Notes under the pieces: generated by a model
The model's database searches: none
Seen by the model: only the letters and a program-made list of their open reading frames with translations
What the model was told of the DNA's origin: nothing
Source: CAVVNN01 sp963749605
Lineage (GTDB): Bacteria; Actinomycetota; Thermoleophilia; Solirubrobacterales; 70-9
Length of the DNA: 64,000 nucleotides
Direction: 5' to 3'
Assembly: GCA_963749605.1 (NCBI GenBank)
Contig: CAVVNN010000004.1
Location: 736,648 to 800,647, forward strand
Position numbers and translations under genes: made by a program
Part shown: in pieces, positions 63,825 through 64,000 of the stretch
Position numbering within the stretch: the stretch's first letter is position 1
How the letters are laid out: each line of letters starts with the position of its first letter

Positions 63825-64000
63825 TGGCGAAGCAGGCAGGGCGTACGCAGCACTGCTCATCGGGCGAGGCGCGCACTCGCCGCAGTCACGCCCGTAAGTT
63901 CATCGAAGTTGCCGAGATTGCCGCCGGAGAAGGCGAGCAGGATCCTGAGTACGCCAGCGTCGCGGCATCGTTGGCGGTGCTCGCAGGGACGGATCCGGGG
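63821..64000 (+). CDS. HEPN-like partner protein (3' partial)
   Basis: Runs off the window after 60 codons with no stop. It starts MMAKQAGRTQHCSSGEARTR and then RKFIEVAEIAAGEGEQDPEY, with ASVAASLAVLAGTDPG at the edge. The last part resembles the A.VAASLAVLAGIAASDA segment found in small HEPN-type proteins encoded with MNT nucleotidyltransferases, but the HEPN catalytic motif lies beyond the end. The ATGA overlap with the nucleotidyltransferase supports a two-gene module. The assignment is a hypothesis from context. Confidence 0.45.
   Translation, partial: MMAKQAGRTQHCSSGEARTRRSHARKFIEVAEIAAGEGEQDPEYASVAASLAVLAGTDPG

Overview
The window is a very GC-rich, gene-dense bacterial chromosome segment: coding runs abut or overlap by 4-14 bases, and GTG, TTG and apparently CTG starts are common. 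The gene set is actinobacterial in flavour: a GGEDT-type phosphofructokinase of the pyrophosphate clade, a K+-independent H+-pyrophosphatase, Rex, a pair of TrkA-like proteins beside an APC permease, DUF6941, and a PolA with no proofreading residues. I infer a deep-branching actinobacterium, possibly Thermoleophilia/Solirubrobacterales. That is inference from gene content, since no rRNA is present.

Layout. 0-3.5 kb: 3' part of an HtrA protease, then trpF-trpB-trpA. 3.5-11.6 kb: a microprotein, a methyltransferase, a PPi-type phosphofructokinase, a lipoprotein, a TIGR01777 epimerase, an ACT-malic enzyme, DUF6941 and polA. 11.6-20.3 kb: a secreted calcium-repeat protein behind a membrane-tethered ECF-type sigma factor, a YdcZ transporter, an FAD reductase, rpsA, coaE, a lytic transglycosylase, an MFS exporter, and small HTH and DoxX genes. 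20.3-26.7 kb: uvrB, an MmgE/PrpD-family gene, uvrA. 26.7-31.6 kb: a ROK kinase, an acyltransferase, panC-panD-panB and a secreted protein. 31.7-40.3 kb: FmdB-type zinc ribbon, family 4 uracil-DNA glycosylase, tsaE, two small exported proteins, tsaB-rimI-tsaD (the t6A tRNA modification set), glutaredoxin, rex, a YbdK-type ligase and hppA with a strong terminator. 40.4-48.7 kb: a DUF218 protein, an esterase, a 29-codon remnant of an alpha-hydroxy-acid oxidase, two APC permeases fused to USP domains, two RCK/TrkA proteins and a frameshifted FAD oxidoreductase. 48.7-49.7 kb: tRNA-Gln(CTG), then a lower-GC gene with a duplicated DNA-binding unit and an HNH nuclease domain behind a perfect LexA-like palindrome. 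49.7-59.6 kb: a lipoprotein, a heterodimeric ABC exporter (one half frameshifted and carrying an inserted palindromic repeat), a secreted protein, a GH92 mannosidase, a GT-C glycosyltransferase and GtrA. 59.6-64 kb: an aberrant tRNA with a hairpin inserted in its D-loop, leuS and thrC broken by about 20 single-base indels, and a nucleotidyltransferase/HEPN-like pair running off the window.

Functional themes are amino-acid and cofactor synthesis (trp, pan, coaE), nucleotide-excision and uracil repair, pyrophosphate-linked energy use (PPi-type PFK with H+-PPase), t6A modification, and a probable K+/osmotic module in which USP-fused permeases sit next to RCK gating proteins.

The most unusual items are the SOS-like palindrome with the duplicated HTH-HNH gene next to tRNA-Gln, the tRNA with a D-loop hairpin, a roughly 50-bp palindromic repeat found twice (once in frame inside an ABC transporter), and the dense frameshift cluster at 59.8-63.2 kb. 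That cluster may be a local consensus-quality problem rather than biology.
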